A stretch of DNA of 64,000 bases, taken from contig NZ_AP014546.1 in the NCBI RefSeq assembly GCF_016592555.1, positions 3,358,501 to 3,422,500 of the forward strand, read 5' to 3'. The notes beneath the pieces were generated by a model. The model did no database searches, was not told where the DNA came from, and saw nothing but the letters and a program-made list of their open reading frames with translations. Position numbers and translations under genes: made by a program. Within the stretch, counting starts at the first letter, position 1. Every line of letters starts with the position of its first letter. The stretch comes from Neptunomonas japonica JAMM 1380 (GTDB lineage: Bacteria > Pseudomonadota > Gammaproteobacteria > Pseudomonadales > Balneatricaceae). Of this stretch, positions 31,057 to 39,871 are shown piece by piece.

Positions 31057-31572
31057 TTACAATTCAAACACAGGTTTTAACTGCTCCAACCATATGCTAA
31101 TACGCTCATCTGTTTCTGAAAATTGGCAATCATCATCCAACGCTAGGCCTACAAAAAACTTCCCATCTTCGGTTAACGCTTTAGAAGCCTCAAACTTATA
31201 GCCTTCTATTGACCACTGCCCATGTACGTTGGCACCTGCTTGTTTCAATAGGTCATGAAGTAAGCCCATCGCATCTAGAAACCATTCCCCGTAACCAATC
31301 TGATCCCCTAAACCAAACAAGGCACACGGCTTCCCTTGTAAGTTTAAGTGGGCAACCTCATCCCAAACATCTTGCCAATCTTCCTGTAGCTCACCAAAAT
31401 CCCATGTAGGCATGCCAAAAATACAAATATCATAATCTGTAACACCTTCTAGGCCTAAATCTACAATGTTGTGCAATACAGCCTGCGACCCTAGTTGCTC
31501 AACTATTAACTCTGCAGCACGCTCAGTATTGCCTGTTGTCGATCCATAAATAACGCCGACCTGCTTATTCAT
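31057..31572 (-). CDS. fldB: flavodoxin, long-chain
   Basis: A 171-residue FMN electron carrier. The phosphate loop is G-S-T-T-G-N-T-E (residues 10-17), and the two isoalloxazine-flanking segments are P-T-W-D-F-G-E-L-Q-E-D-W and G-L-G-D-Q-I-G-Y-G-E-W-F. The length marks it as a long-chain flavodoxin of the FldA/FldB group. FldB is favoured by overall resemblance, but the choice between the two is not certain. It is a single gene between the phasin gene and the cytochrome c' gene. Confidence 0.9.
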   Translation of the reverse strand: MNKQVGVIYGSTTGNTERAAELIVEQLGSQAVLHNIVDLGLEGVTDYDICIFGMPTWDFGELQEDWQDVWDEVAHLNLQGKPCALFGLGDQIGYGEWFLDAMGLLHDLLKQAGANVHGQWSIEGYKFEASKALTEDGKFFVGLALDDDCQFSETDERISIWLEQLKPVFEL

Positions 31573-31633
31573 AACTACCCCACATTCAACACAGACACCT
31601 ATTATAAGGGTGATAACCGTTTTATATAGGCAT

Positions 31634-31658
31634 TAAAAAAGCAGCCAAAGCTGCTTTT
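31634..31658 (-). terminator. intrinsic terminator after phasin gene
   Basis: GCAGC/GCTGC arms (31641-31645 and 31651-31655) with flanking A- and T-runs sit 20 bases after the phasin stop on the minus strand, just upstream of the flavodoxin gene. Confidence 0.78.
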
Positions 31659-31676
31659 ATCTATAAAACTTAAAAA

Positions 31677-32003
31677 CTATTCAGTAGCAAAAGCGTTAAA
31701 TGCGTCTTTAGTTATCTTCTCTATCTCATCGCGGGCATCGTGCAGTGACTTTAGGTTTTCATCACTGGCTTCTTTCAATGTATCTTCTAATTCTTGTGCA
31801 TAAGATTGCTGTAGAACCAATAAGTCATTAGCTGATTTACACTGTTGAAGTTGCTTAGTTTGCGCAAGGGTCGCATTGATACAGGACTTAGTACACTCCA
31901 TTTGTTGGCGGGTCAGGTCTTCGAGCATACGTGTTTGAATATTGACTAACTCTTTAAAAGGCTCAATAGATTCATTCATTTTTTTTGTCATATCTTGAAA
32001 CAT
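31677..32003 (-). CDS. phasin-family granule protein
   Basis: The 108-residue protein is entirely helical and amphipathic (M-T-K-K-M-N-E-S-I-E-P-F-K-E-L-V-N at the start, later K-S-L-H-D-A-R-D-E-I-E-K-I-T-K-D-A-F-N), like phasins that coat polyhydroxyalkanoate granules. No PHA synthase is in the window. The ATG at 32003 follows AAGGA; the frame open to 32033 would add ten unlikely residues. Other small coiled-coil proteins can look similar, so the family call is good but not certain. Confidence 0.78.
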   Translation of the reverse strand: MFQDMTKKMNESIEPFKELVNIQTRMLEDLTRQQMECTKSCINATLAQTKQLQQCKSANDLLVLQQSYAQELEDTLKEASDENLKSLHDARDEIEKITKDAFNAFATE

Positions 32004-32130
32004 TGGCTTGTCCTTCCGTAAAGCACATGACATTGATAACTGTGCATAGGATATACTTACATTCTAAAAGGCTTTCAGCAACTTTGTTAGGTCCAATTTC
32101 TGAGATTTAGCGGCCACCCGGGAGAGGTTT

Positions 32131-32529
32131 ATGCGCCTGTTACACACCATGTTACGTGTAACTGATTTAAACAAATCAGTCGACTTTTACACAAAGACAC
32201 TAGAGATGAAACTATTACGCCAACAAGACTATCCACAAGGGCGATTCACATTAGCCTTTCTGGGGTATGGCGATGAGTCTCAGCATACCGCACTTGAACT
32301 AACTCATAACTGGGATACCGACCACTACGAATTAGGTAATGCCTATGGTCATATTGCCATTGAAGTAGAGGATGTTTATCAAGCATGTGAAACGATTAAA
32401 GTAAAAGGTGGCGAAGTTGTACGCGAAGCTGGGCCAATGAAAAGTAGCACTTCCGGTACTATTTTAGCTTTTGTAAAGGACCCCGATGGCTACATGATTG
32501 AACTTCTCAGCCCAAAACGCTTAGACTAA
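32131..32529 (+). CDS. gloA: lactoylglutathione lyase (glyoxalase I)
   Basis: GloA converts the methylglyoxal-glutathione hemithioacetal to S-lactoylglutathione. The 132-residue protein has two beta-alpha-beta-beta-beta modules with metal ligands His5 in L-L-H-T-M-L-R-V, the Glu of A-L-E-L-T-H-N-W, the His of Y-G-H-I-A-I-E-V and the final Glu in P-D-G-Y-M-I-E-L. It has a good ribosome site (GGGAGAGG) six bases before the ATG. It is a single gene divergent from the phasin gene. Confidence 0.96.
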   Translation: MRLLHTMLRVTDLNKSVDFYTKTLEMKLLRQQDYPQGRFTLAFLGYGDESQHTALELTHNWDTDHYELGNAYGHIAIEVEDVYQACETIKVKGGEVVREAGPMKSSTSGTILAFVKDPDGYMIELLSPKRLD

Positions 32530-32677
32530 AATCATTAACCTTCTTCAGAAAATTAATCGATATCAAAATTTCAGCGTTTTTTTTGCTGCAGCACAGCATA
32601 TGATCCGTTAAAATATCCAATATTAGAAACTTCTAATCCATTATCGTTCTTATTCTAAGTGCTAACGGATTAGCAAT

Positions 32678-32706
32678 TTCATATAGCGACCGTGCATCTG
32701 TATAAT
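32678..32706 (+). promoter_or_regulatory. predicted sigma70 promoter for the Sel1-repeat gene
   Basis: TATAAT at 32701-32706 has a TTCATA element 17 bases upstream (32678-32683). It lies about 45 bases before the ATG at 32751. The -10 is a perfect match and the -35 is weak. Confidence 0.55.
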
Positions 32707-32750
32707 GATGGCACTTTTAATCCCATAAAACCGTTGGGGCATGACCAGAT

Positions 32751-33560
32751 ATGAGCAAGAAAATGTTATTGGCCGCTGCAGGCCTTATTTTGGGGCTGCA
32801 ATCTATGAGTATTATGGCAGCAAGTATATCCGCTGCTAATGAGGCTATTCAAAAACAGGACTATGCGACTGCACTGGATAACCTTAAAGACTTAGCAAAA
32901 GAAGGCAATGCTGATGCTACCAATCTCTTAGGCCAGCTCTATGAAAATGGTTGGGGTGTTGACCAAGACATCAAAAAAGCACAATCCCTTTATGACCAAG
33001 GCGCCCGACAGGGGAACCTCAATAGCGTTAATAGCCTTAGAAAGCTAAAAAACAAAAAATACAAAGTCGAACTAGATGCACTATTACCAAAAGCAAAAGC
33101 AGGTGATGCTTCTGCACAAAACCGTGCTGGAGAGATGTATGAATTTGGTTATGGCGCAGAACGCAATGGTAGTTTAGCTTTTGAGCTATACCAACAGGCA
33201 GCTGACCAAGGCTTAGTTGCCGCTCAACATAACGTAGGCCGTAGCTATAATTTTGGTACCGGTGTAGAACAAAACTTTGAAGAAGCCGAGCGCTGGTATC
33301 GTATGGCAGCCAAGCAAGGTTATACCAATTCCATGTTTTTCTTAGGCACCTTGTACTCAAACGGTTATGGTCAAGACAATAGCCACCCCGCTGATGTCAT
33401 CGCTTATGCATGGATGCACAATGCTGCAGCTTTAGGTAATGGTACTGCCTCATCTATTGAAAGCCGCCTTCTAATGAAGCTTCAAGACAATCAGATGGAT
33501 GAAGCTAAATCACTGGCTTCTGATTACGAAGAAAGCTATGTGAAGCCTTTCAAAAACTAA
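32751..33560 (+). CDS. secreted Sel1/TPR-like repeat protein
   Basis: The 269-residue protein has a signal peptide (residues 1-23, ending I-M-A) and at least three or four Sel1-like helical repeats: A-T-N-L-L-G-Q-L-Y-E-N-G-W-G-V-D-Q-D, A-Q-N-R-A-G-E-M-Y-E-F-G-Y-G, A-Q-H-N-V-G-R-S-Y-N-F-G-T-G-V and S-M-F-F-L-G-T-L-Y-S-N-G-Y-G. Sel1 repeats mediate protein-protein contacts, and exported bacterial versions serve in envelope homeostasis or signalling. No further function can be assigned. It is a single gene with its own promoter and a hairpin after its stop. Confidence 0.88.
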   Translation: MSKKMLLAAAGLILGLQSMSIMAASISAANEAIQKQDYATALDNLKDLAKEGNADATNLLGQLYENGWGVDQDIKKAQSLYDQGARQGNLNSVNSLRKLKNKKYKVELDALLPKAKAGDASAQNRAGEMYEFGYGAERNGSLAFELYQQAADQGLVAAQHNVGRSYNFGTGVEQNFEEAERWYRMAAKQGYTNSMFFLGTLYSNGYGQDNSHPADVIAYAWMHNAAALGNGTASSIESRLLMKLQDNQMDEAKSLASDYEESYVKPFKN

Positions 33561-33581
33561 TCAGTTTAATGAAAAACATAT

Positions 33582-33613
33582 AATAGTCTGGCGTACTGTC
33601 GTCAGACTATTTT
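33582..33613 (+). terminator. hairpin after the Sel1-repeat gene
   Basis: Arms AATAGTCTG (33582-33590) and CAGACTATT (33603-33611) with a 12-base loop are followed by a short T run. It is placed about 20 bases after the stop. Confidence 0.6.
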
Positions 33614-33718
33614 CCTAACGCTTCCTCCTCTCCTCTCGCAGTTATCACTTAACGAAGTCATCAACTGGTGATATATTAGCCAACTTTTTTAGTTCCTGCA
33701 TTTATCTGGCTTTCAACT

Positions 33719-34966
33719 ATGTCCACCCATATCCGCTATAACACTGACACTAACACTGTTACATCAAAGCTGACTGCACGCTATATTATTCCTCTGACTG
33801 CAACGATATTGCTTTTCATTGGTGGTGTTTTTTGGCTTGCTAATATTGAATCATGGCATGAAGCAAACTTATTAATACTAGGCGCAGCTCTTGGTCTTGC
33901 GCTCTACCATGCTGCTTTTGGCTTCACGACCGCATGGCGAACCTTTATTACTCATGGGTATGGCAAAGGTCTTAGAGCACAGATGCTGATGCTGGCTGTG
34001 GCTGTCTGCTTATTTTTTCCTGCATTAGCATCAGGGGATCTCTTTGGGTCACCGGTTTCAGGCTTTGTCCGTCCGCTAGGGTGGTCTATCGTGGTAGGTG
34101 CTTTTATTTTTGGTATAGGTATGCAGCTAGGAAATGGTTGCGCATCGGGTAACCTTTACCATGCAGGAGGCGGGCAATTTCGTGCGATCCCAAGCATGAT
34201 CGGTTTTACTATCGGCGCACTCTGGGCAACAAAAGACTACGAGTGGTGGACTACGCTTCCTCAGTTAGCACCCTACTCTTTCATCGAAGAGTTTGGTGTC
34301 ATGCCAGCTCTGATGATTAATTTAACCGTATTTGCATTAATTACGCTAACCACACTGATTATAGAGAAACGTCGACACGGCTATATTGATAAAGATACTC
34401 ACAATACATCTCTGCCGCTTTCTCAGCAGCTAATTTCAGGCCCTTGGCCGTTTATCTGGGGAGCCGTGGCATTAGCAATACTTAACTTTGTAACTCTTGC
34501 CATGATTGGCCGTCCATGGGCAGTCGCTCTTGCGTACCCTTTATGGGGGGCTAAAGCAGCCGAGTGGCTAAATCTCGATCTTGAATTAGATTTTTGGACT
34601 TATTGGTTGCAACCAGCACGTGAGTCCGCATTAATGGAGCCGCTGACATCAGATTCTGGCACTTTGATGAACATAGGTATTATCATGGGCGCTTTATTAG
34701 CGGCGGCAGTAGCAGGCAAACTCACTATACAGTGGCGTATGCCATGGCAGCACGGGGTTGCAGCTATTATTGGCGGTCTAATGCTAGGATACGGCGCGAC
34801 CATCGCTTTTGGCTGTAATATCGGAGCTTATTTTAGCGGCATAGCATCAGGCAGCTTACACGGCTGGTTATGGCTCGTTGCCGCTTTTATAGGCACTATA
34901 ATTGGCACATGGATCCGGCCACTCTTCAAATTGAGCAACCTAACTGCCACCAATACTCACTGTTAA
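33719..34966 (+). CDS. YeeE/YedE-family sulfur transporter
   Basis: The 415-residue membrane protein has about ten helices in two related halves. It shows the two glycine/cysteine signatures of YeeE/YedE proteins: G-N-G-C-A-S-G-N-L-Y-H-A-G-G-G near residues 138-152 and F-G-C-N-I-G-A-Y-F-S-G-I-A-S-G near 363-377. Members such as TsuA take up thiosulfate through a relay of cysteines, so sulfur-compound import is the likely role. No TusA-like gene follows; an RDD-family gene does, 23 bases later. Confidence 0.87.
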   Translation: MSTHIRYNTDTNTVTSKLTARYIIPLTATILLFIGGVFWLANIESWHEANLLILGAALGLALYHAAFGFTTAWRTFITHGYGKGLRAQMLMLAVAVCLFFPALASGDLFGSPVSGFVRPLGWSIVVGAFIFGIGMQLGNGCASGNLYHAGGGQFRAIPSMIGFTIGALWATKDYEWWTTLPQLAPYSFIEEFGVMPALMINLTVFALITLTTLIIEKRRHGYIDKDTHNTSLPLSQQLISGPWPFIWGAVALAILNFVTLAMIGRPWAVALAYPLWGAKAAEWLNLDLELDFWTYWLQPARESALMEPLTSDSGTLMNIGIIMGALLAAAVAGKLTIQWRMPWQHGVAAIIGGLMLGYGATIAFGCNIGAYFSGIASGSLHGWLWLVAAFIGTIIGTWIRPLFKLSNLTATNTHC

Positions 34967-34989
34967 GATTTTTCAAACAAAGGACCACT

Positions 34990-35445
34990 ATGCCAAAAGT
35001 TTATGACCAAACTCAAGTTCTACAGACCTCCCTATTACGCAGGCTTGCAGCACTGGTTTATGACGTCCTTATTGTGATTGCTATCTTATTTATAGTGAGC
35101 GGAGTAGGTGTCGCCATGAATGACGGTGAGCCTGTATCTGGCCCGCTCTACAAGTCACTTTTATTAGTTGCTATGTTTCTATTTTTTGGGTATTTCTGGA
35201 CACGTTCAGGCCAAACAATTGGCATGATGGCATGGCGAATTAGAGTACAAACGGCGGAGGGGTACAGCCTGAGCTGGGTCCACTCACTGATCCGCTTCTT
35301 TATGGCAGGCGTGTCTATTGCGTGTCTTGGGTTAGGCTATTTATGGATGCTATTTTCAGACCAAAAACTTACCTGGCACGATCAAGTTTCTGGTACACGA
35401 GTCGTTCAGTTACCTGCGAAAAAGAAACAGAAAAAAGCCAACTAA
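34990..35445 (+). CDS. RDD-family membrane protein
   Basis: The 151-residue protein has three or four helices and the conserved R-R-L-A-A-L-V-Y-D (RDD-like) entry near residues 17-25, with later W-T-R-S-G-Q-T-I-G-M-M-A-W-R-I-R-V. It ends in a basic tail, K-K-K-Q-K-K-A. RDD proteins have mostly unknown functions; some are implicated in ion transport. The ATG at 34990 follows AAGGA; the frame open to 34870 overlaps the YeeE gene and its extra N-terminus is not plausible. The stop overlaps the convergent lptG stop by 4 bases. Confidence 0.87.
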   Translation: MPKVYDQTQVLQTSLLRRLAALVYDVLIVIAILFIVSGVGVAMNDGEPVSGPLYKSLLLVAMFLFFGYFWTRSGQTIGMMAWRIRVQTAEGYSLSWVHSLIRFFMAGVSIACLGLGYLWMLFSDQKLTWHDQVSGTRVVQLPAKKKQKKAN

Positions 35446-36503
35446 GCGGCTTTTCTCAATAAGAACAGTCCGGCAATTAAACAGATAACAATAGGAATAG
35501 CGGTTGCCAGTAGCGGTGTAAAGCCTATCACTGTACTGGCGGGCCCCAGCAGATCTTGAGAGAACTTAAAGACTAGGCCAACTATCACTCCGGCAATAAT
35601 TCGTTGCCCTACAGTAACGCTCCTTAATGGTCCAAAAATAAAAGAGATAGCCACCAGTACCAAAGCAAAAATACCAGCAGGCTGTAAAACTTTACTCCAA
35701 AAAGCCAATAAATACTGATTAGAGTCCAGTCCCTGCTCCCCGAGATAGCTTGAATAAGACCATAAACCACTGATTGAAAGATCCATTGGGTCAACCACAA
35801 TAACCGATAACAAAGTAGGCGTTAAACCAGACTTCCAGCTTTCTTGGTCAGCCTGCTCCGTTTGTGTACGGTCACCCAAAAACAGGGTACTCACCACGTC
35901 TTCAAGCAGCCAACCGTCAGTACTATACACACCACTTTTTGCGAAGCTCGATGCCACCATCTGACGTTGATCATTAAATGAATAACGGGTCACCCCGTGT
36001 ATTTTTCCGCCGGGTTCTACCGCATTAATATGGATAAATTGATTATTCTCACGGTGCCATACACCATGCTTAGAGCGTAGAGCCTGCCCTGCCGACTGCG
36101 CTAAAGCACGCGAGCTTTGTGCTTTTTGCTCTGTCACAGGAACAACATACTCTCCCAGAATCAGCGCACATACAGCCAACAACATAGCCGGTTTCATAAC
36201 CGCTAATACAATCCGCTGTATAGAGATACCTGCTGCACGCATGACTGTTAGCTCGCTATTACTTGCCAGCATTCCTAACCCAACCAAGCAGCCAACTAAG
36301 CTTGCCAAAGGCAAAAACTCATATAAACGGCTAGGTATTCTGAGCATTAAATAGCTCAATACATCAACAAAACGGTAGCGATCATTAATTTCACCGGTTT
36401 GTTCGACAAACTCAAAAACCAGGTCTAGGCCAACAACAACTAATAAAATAACAAAAACAGCACCGAGCACCTGATAAGCGATATACCGATCTAAACATTT
36501 CAT
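35442..36503 (-). CDS. lptG: LPS export permease LptG
   Basis: LptG and LptF form the membrane part of the LptB2FG ABC transporter that extracts LPS from the inner membrane. The 353-residue protein has three N-terminal helices, a periplasmic beta-jellyroll (about 130-250) and three C-terminal helices, with G-L-D-L-V-F-E-F and S-R-L-Y-E-F-L-P-L-A-S-L near the start. The ATG at 36503 overlaps the lptF stop (TGATG); an adjacent GTG one codon earlier could also start. It is second in the lptFG operon. Confidence 0.95.
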   Translation of the reverse strand: MKCLDRYIAYQVLGAVFVILLVVVGLDLVFEFVEQTGEINDRYRFVDVLSYLMLRIPSRLYEFLPLASLVGCLVGLGMLASNSELTVMRAAGISIQRIVLAVMKPAMLLAVCALILGEYVVPVTEQKAQSSRALAQSAGQALRSKHGVWHRENNQFIHINAVEPGGKIHGVTRYSFNDQRQMVASSFAKSGVYSTDGWLLEDVVSTLFLGDRTQTEQADQESWKSGLTPTLLSVIVVDPMDLSISGLWSYSSYLGEQGLDSNQYLLAFWSKVLQPAGIFALVLVAISFIFGPLRSVTVGQRIIAGVIVGLVFKFSQDLLGPASTVIGFTPLLATAIPIVICLIAGLFLLRKAA

Positions 36504-37618
36504 CACGCACTACCTCGCTTAGGAATAGACGGCAACACACTGAACAGCCGCTCCCAAACACCGGAGGAAAATATCAAACTTATGGCCAGTAAAAAGAAGC
36601 CCGCATGAATCATCCACAATAGACCAACTGAAGCATCCCCATCATCAATCATGCCTTTAGCACTAGTGAGAAGCGTGAGATACAACATATAAAGCAGTAT
36701 GGATGGAATAAGTTTGGCATAGCGCCCCTGGCGAGGGTTAGTTTTACTCATTGGCACGGCAATTAAAGTAATAATGAGGGCCAAAAGGGGCATAGATAAA
36801 CGCCAATGCAGCTCAGCTTTAAAGCGCGGCTCTGAACGACCAAGAAGTTCGGTTAGAGTCATTGCTTCAATTTCAGGGCCTCGTAAGTTAGCGCCTGATC
36901 TAGGCATCAAGAAGCCATATTCCGCATATTTTATCTCTTGATAGTCCGCTTGCCCTGGCACACCTGAGTAGCGGTACCCATTTCTCAGCACTACAAAGCG
37001 CTCACCGGTTCTAGGATCTGTAATTACCTGTTTACCTGACTCTGCCAATACAACTCGTAACTCTCCGGTCTTGCTGTCGCGCTCTGAAACAAAAATAAGA
37101 TCTAGCTCTTTACCACCCTCTTTTACTCCATTGATATAAGTAGTGCGCCCCCCGCCTTTACCAAGGTTCTGAAACCTACCAGGAGTCAGGCTATCTAGCT
37201 CACTCTTTGCACTTTGCTTATCATAAATTATTTCCACCTGTTTCCAGCACAAAGGTGATATATACAAGCTCAATAATGCCACTAGCAAAGCCACGCCAGC
37301 AGCAGGCCCTAAAGCAAACGCGGCTAATCGCCGGCCGCTTACACCACTGGAATTAAGAACGACCATTTCGCTTTCTAAATACATTCGTCCGTAGGCTAAT
37401 AACACCCCCAAAAATAAGCCTAATGGGATAATCAACACCAACATACCCGGGATACGATACATGACTGATTGAAATACAAATTCTGGTGATAGCTTTCCTG
37501 CCGCCGCATAAGAGAGGTACTTAACAAAGCGACCGCTGACAATTAACAGCGTAAGTACAGTACTAACAGCCAGCGTACTCATCATTATCTGACGAGACAG
37601 GTAGCGAAAAATAATCAA
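36503..37618 (-). CDS. lptF: LPS export permease LptF
   Basis: LptF is the partner permease of LptG. The 371-residue protein has the same six-helix plus periplasmic beta-domain plan, with R-Y-L-S-R-Q-I-M near the start, Y-R-I-P-G-M-L-V-L-I-I-P-L-G-L-F-L-G in the second helix and V-P-M-S-K-T-N-P-R-Q-G-R-Y-A-K in the C-terminal loop. It diverges from pepA, the conserved lptFG/pepA-holC-valS arrangement of gammaproteobacteria. Confidence 0.96.
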   Translation of the reverse strand: MIIFRYLSRQIMMSTLAVSTVLTLLIVSGRFVKYLSYAAAGKLSPEFVFQSVMYRIPGMLVLIIPLGLFLGVLLAYGRMYLESEMVVLNSSGVSGRRLAAFALGPAAGVALLVALLSLYISPLCWKQVEIIYDKQSAKSELDSLTPGRFQNLGKGGGRTTYINGVKEGGKELDLIFVSERDSKTGELRVVLAESGKQVITDPRTGERFVVLRNGYRYSGVPGQADYQEIKYAEYGFLMPRSGANLRGPEIEAMTLTELLGRSEPRFKAELHWRLSMPLLALIITLIAVPMSKTNPRQGRYAKLIPSILLYMLYLTLLTSAKGMIDDGDASVGLLWMIHAGFFLLAISLIFSSGVWERLFSVLPSIPKRGSA

Positions 37619-37752
37619 AGTAAACCAACCTAGAAGCTAAAGGGTTTATGTATATCAAAGAAAAATAGTTTATAGTGCCAAACAATTATAGATGTCGGAA
37701 ACTACACGGCATTATCTATCAAACCAGCTTTAATGTCTTGTTTGGAGCCATC

Positions 37753-39261
37753 ATGGATTTTGAAATTGTAAACGGTGCCGTTGCATCTCTAGAAACTGAA
37801 TGCCTAGTTATTGGCATAGAAGATGGGGCAACGCTTAGCCCGTCAGCACTCGCATTGGATCAGGCCTCACAAGGCTACATTAGCAACCTTATTAATAGCG
37901 GCGATATCAAAGGTAAAACCGCTGAATCATTATTGTTACAGAAAATTAACGGTGTTGCTGCTAAACGTATTTTATTGATTGGCCTAGGTAAAGCAGATAG
38001 CCGCCATGACCGTAATTACAAAAAAATCGTCACTACGATTAGCACTGCGATTAAATCGGGTAATTTATCAGAGGCGACCATTGCTCTTGATGGCCTTGCT
38101 TCAAAAACAGCCGATACCTACCGCCAAGTCCGCCACCTAACTGAGTGGGTTACTGCCGATCTTTATCAGTACGACCAAACCAAAAGCAAAAAGGCAGATC
38201 CTCACCCTATCAAGAAACTCAGTGTCCATTTGCAAGAAGCTGACACTGAAGAAGGCGAAGGTGCTTTGGTTGACGGTACTGCCATTGCCAATGGTATGAA
38301 TGTCGCCCGTGATCTAGGCAACCTTCCAGGAAATATTTGTACCCCTAGCTACCTAGCAGAGCAAGCCATAGAACTTGCCAACGAATACGACTCTGTCACG
38401 TGCGAAATTCTCGATGAAGACGCAATGGAACAGCTCGGCATGGGCTCATTACTATCAGTGGGTCGTGGCAGTGAACAGCCTTCACGCTTAATCGTTATGA
38501 AATACAACGGTGGCGAAACAGATGCACAACCACATGTCATTGTTGGTAAGGGCGTAACGTTTGATACTGGCGGCATATCTCTCAAGCCCGGCGCTAAAAT
38601 GGACGAGATGAAATTCGACATGTGTGGTTCAGCGTCCGTTATGGGCACCATGCACGCTGTCGCTGAAATGGACCTACCGATCAATGTTATTGGGGTTATA
38701 GCTGCTGCAGAGAATATGCCCGGCAGTAAAGCGACTAAACCGGGTGATATTGTTACAACACTCTCGGGACAAACCGTTGAAATACTCAACACGGATGCCG
38801 AAGGTCGTTTAGTACTCTGTGATGCACTCACCTACGTCGAACGTTTCAACCCTAAAACCGTAGTCGATATTGCAACCTTAACGGGAGCCGTTATCGTCGC
38901 CCTGGGTAATAGCGTTTGTGGTCTACTTACCAACGACGAAGAGCTCGCTGGCGAATTAAGCATCGCGGGTGATTACGCGAATGATCGTGCATGGCGCTTA
39001 CCATTATGGGATGACTATCAAGAACTACTCGATAGCAACTTTGCAGATATCGCCAATATTGGTGGACCCGCCGCTGGAACCATTACAGCTGCCTGCTTCT
39101 TGTCTCGTTTTACCAAGTCATATCGCTGGGCACATTTAGATATCGCAGGGACGGCTTGGAACAGTGCAGGAAAAGCCAAAGGCGCTACTGGCCGTTGTGT
39201 ACCTCTACTCACTCAATACCTGCTTAACCAAGCAGCCGACGAGATGCTAGACGACGAGTAA
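37753..39261 (+). CDS. pepA: leucyl aminopeptidase PepA
   Basis: PepA is the hexameric di-metal M17 aminopeptidase; in some bacteria it also acts as a DNA-binding protein in site-specific recombination. The 502-residue protein has the signature N-T-D-A-E-G-R-L and the metal-binding V-G-K-G-V-T-F-D-T-G-G-I-S-L-K-P, with the catalytic Lys and Arg in place. I take the ATG at 37753, preceded by GGAG; the frame is open upstream to 37675, but the added 26 residues do not look like the family. The holC ATG overlaps its stop (TAATG). Confidence 0.97.
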   Translation: MDFEIVNGAVASLETECLVIGIEDGATLSPSALALDQASQGYISNLINSGDIKGKTAESLLLQKINGVAAKRILLIGLGKADSRHDRNYKKIVTTISTAIKSGNLSEATIALDGLASKTADTYRQVRHLTEWVTADLYQYDQTKSKKADPHPIKKLSVHLQEADTEEGEGALVDGTAIANGMNVARDLGNLPGNICTPSYLAEQAIELANEYDSVTCEILDEDAMEQLGMGSLLSVGRGSEQPSRLIVMKYNGGETDAQPHVIVGKGVTFDTGGISLKPGAKMDEMKFDMCGSASVMGTMHAVAEMDLPINVIGVIAAAENMPGSKATKPGDIVTTLSGQTVEILNTDAEGRLVLCDALTYVERFNPKTVVDIATLTGAVIVALGNSVCGLLTNDEELAGELSIAGDYANDRAWRLPLWDDYQELLDSNFADIANIGGPAAGTITAACFLSRFTKSYRWAHLDIAGTAWNSAGKAKGATGRCVPLLTQYLLNQAADEMLDDE

Positions 39262-39698
39262 TGCCTCAAGCCGACTTTTACATTCTGCCTAGTGCAGATG
39301 AGGACAGCCGCTACCAGTTTCTAGGTAAACTGGCGACCCGTGCGATCAGCGCGGGTCACTGGCTGTACATTCACACAGATTCTGAGCATCTAGCAGAGCG
39401 TATCAGCGAGCGTTTGTGGCAATCGTCACCCGAAAGCTTTTTAGCCAACAGCTTACCTACAGAAAAACTGCATGCACCTATTTTGATCGGCTGGCAGCCA
39501 GATCACATCCCTAACACACCCGATATGCTGGTCAACCTTTCGACTATTTTCCCGAGTCAAACAGTAGAGTTTAGCCGCATCGCCGAAATTGTTATTCAAT
39601 CTGATGAGATACTCGCACTCACACGAGGACGCTTTAAAGAATACCAAGGCGCCGGAATCCAGCCCCGCATGCACGATATGCGTAAACGATCCTCCTAA
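39261..39698 (+). CDS. holC: DNA polymerase III subunit chi
   Basis: Chi links the clamp loader to SSB through its interaction with psi. The 145-residue protein has chi features: F-Y-I-L-P-S-A-D-E at the start, the helical A-I-S-A-G-H-W-L-Y-I-H-T-D-S segment, the L-W-Q-S-S-P-E-S-F-L-A-N block and I-L-I-G-W-Q-P. It is coupled to pepA by a one-base stop/start overlap and lies upstream of valS, as in E. coli. Confidence 0.93.
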   Translation: MPQADFYILPSADEDSRYQFLGKLATRAISAGHWLYIHTDSEHLAERISERLWQSSPESFLANSLPTEKLHAPILIGWQPDHIPNTPDMLVNLSTIFPSQTVEFSRIAEIVIQSDEILALTRGRFKEYQGAGIQPRMHDMRKRSS

Positions 39699-39703
39699 AC
39701 GCC

Positions 39704-39732
39704 TTCATTGATACCGTCTCTACAGGTATAAT
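39704..39732 (+). promoter_or_regulatory. possible promoter for valS
   Basis: TATAAT at 39727-39732 has TTCATT 17 bases upstream (39704-39709). The -10 is perfect and the -35 poor. It lies about 140 bases before the valS ATG, leaving a long leader in which I see no riboswitch-like structure. Confidence 0.4.
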
Positions 39733-39871
39733 TCTCTGCTTTACTGGCTACACTTGTATCTATTTGCACCGCACGTACTTCTTAAAGAACGTCCGGTATG
39801 CCGCCAGTCCTTAACTAAGCAGCCCTAAACACGCAGCCTTACACAAACAGTGCCAAGAGACGCAGACCACG

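Noticed and set aside
38349..38831. 160-codon minus-strand frame inside pepA
   Set aside because: Antisense shadow of a conserved gene, with low-complexity composition.
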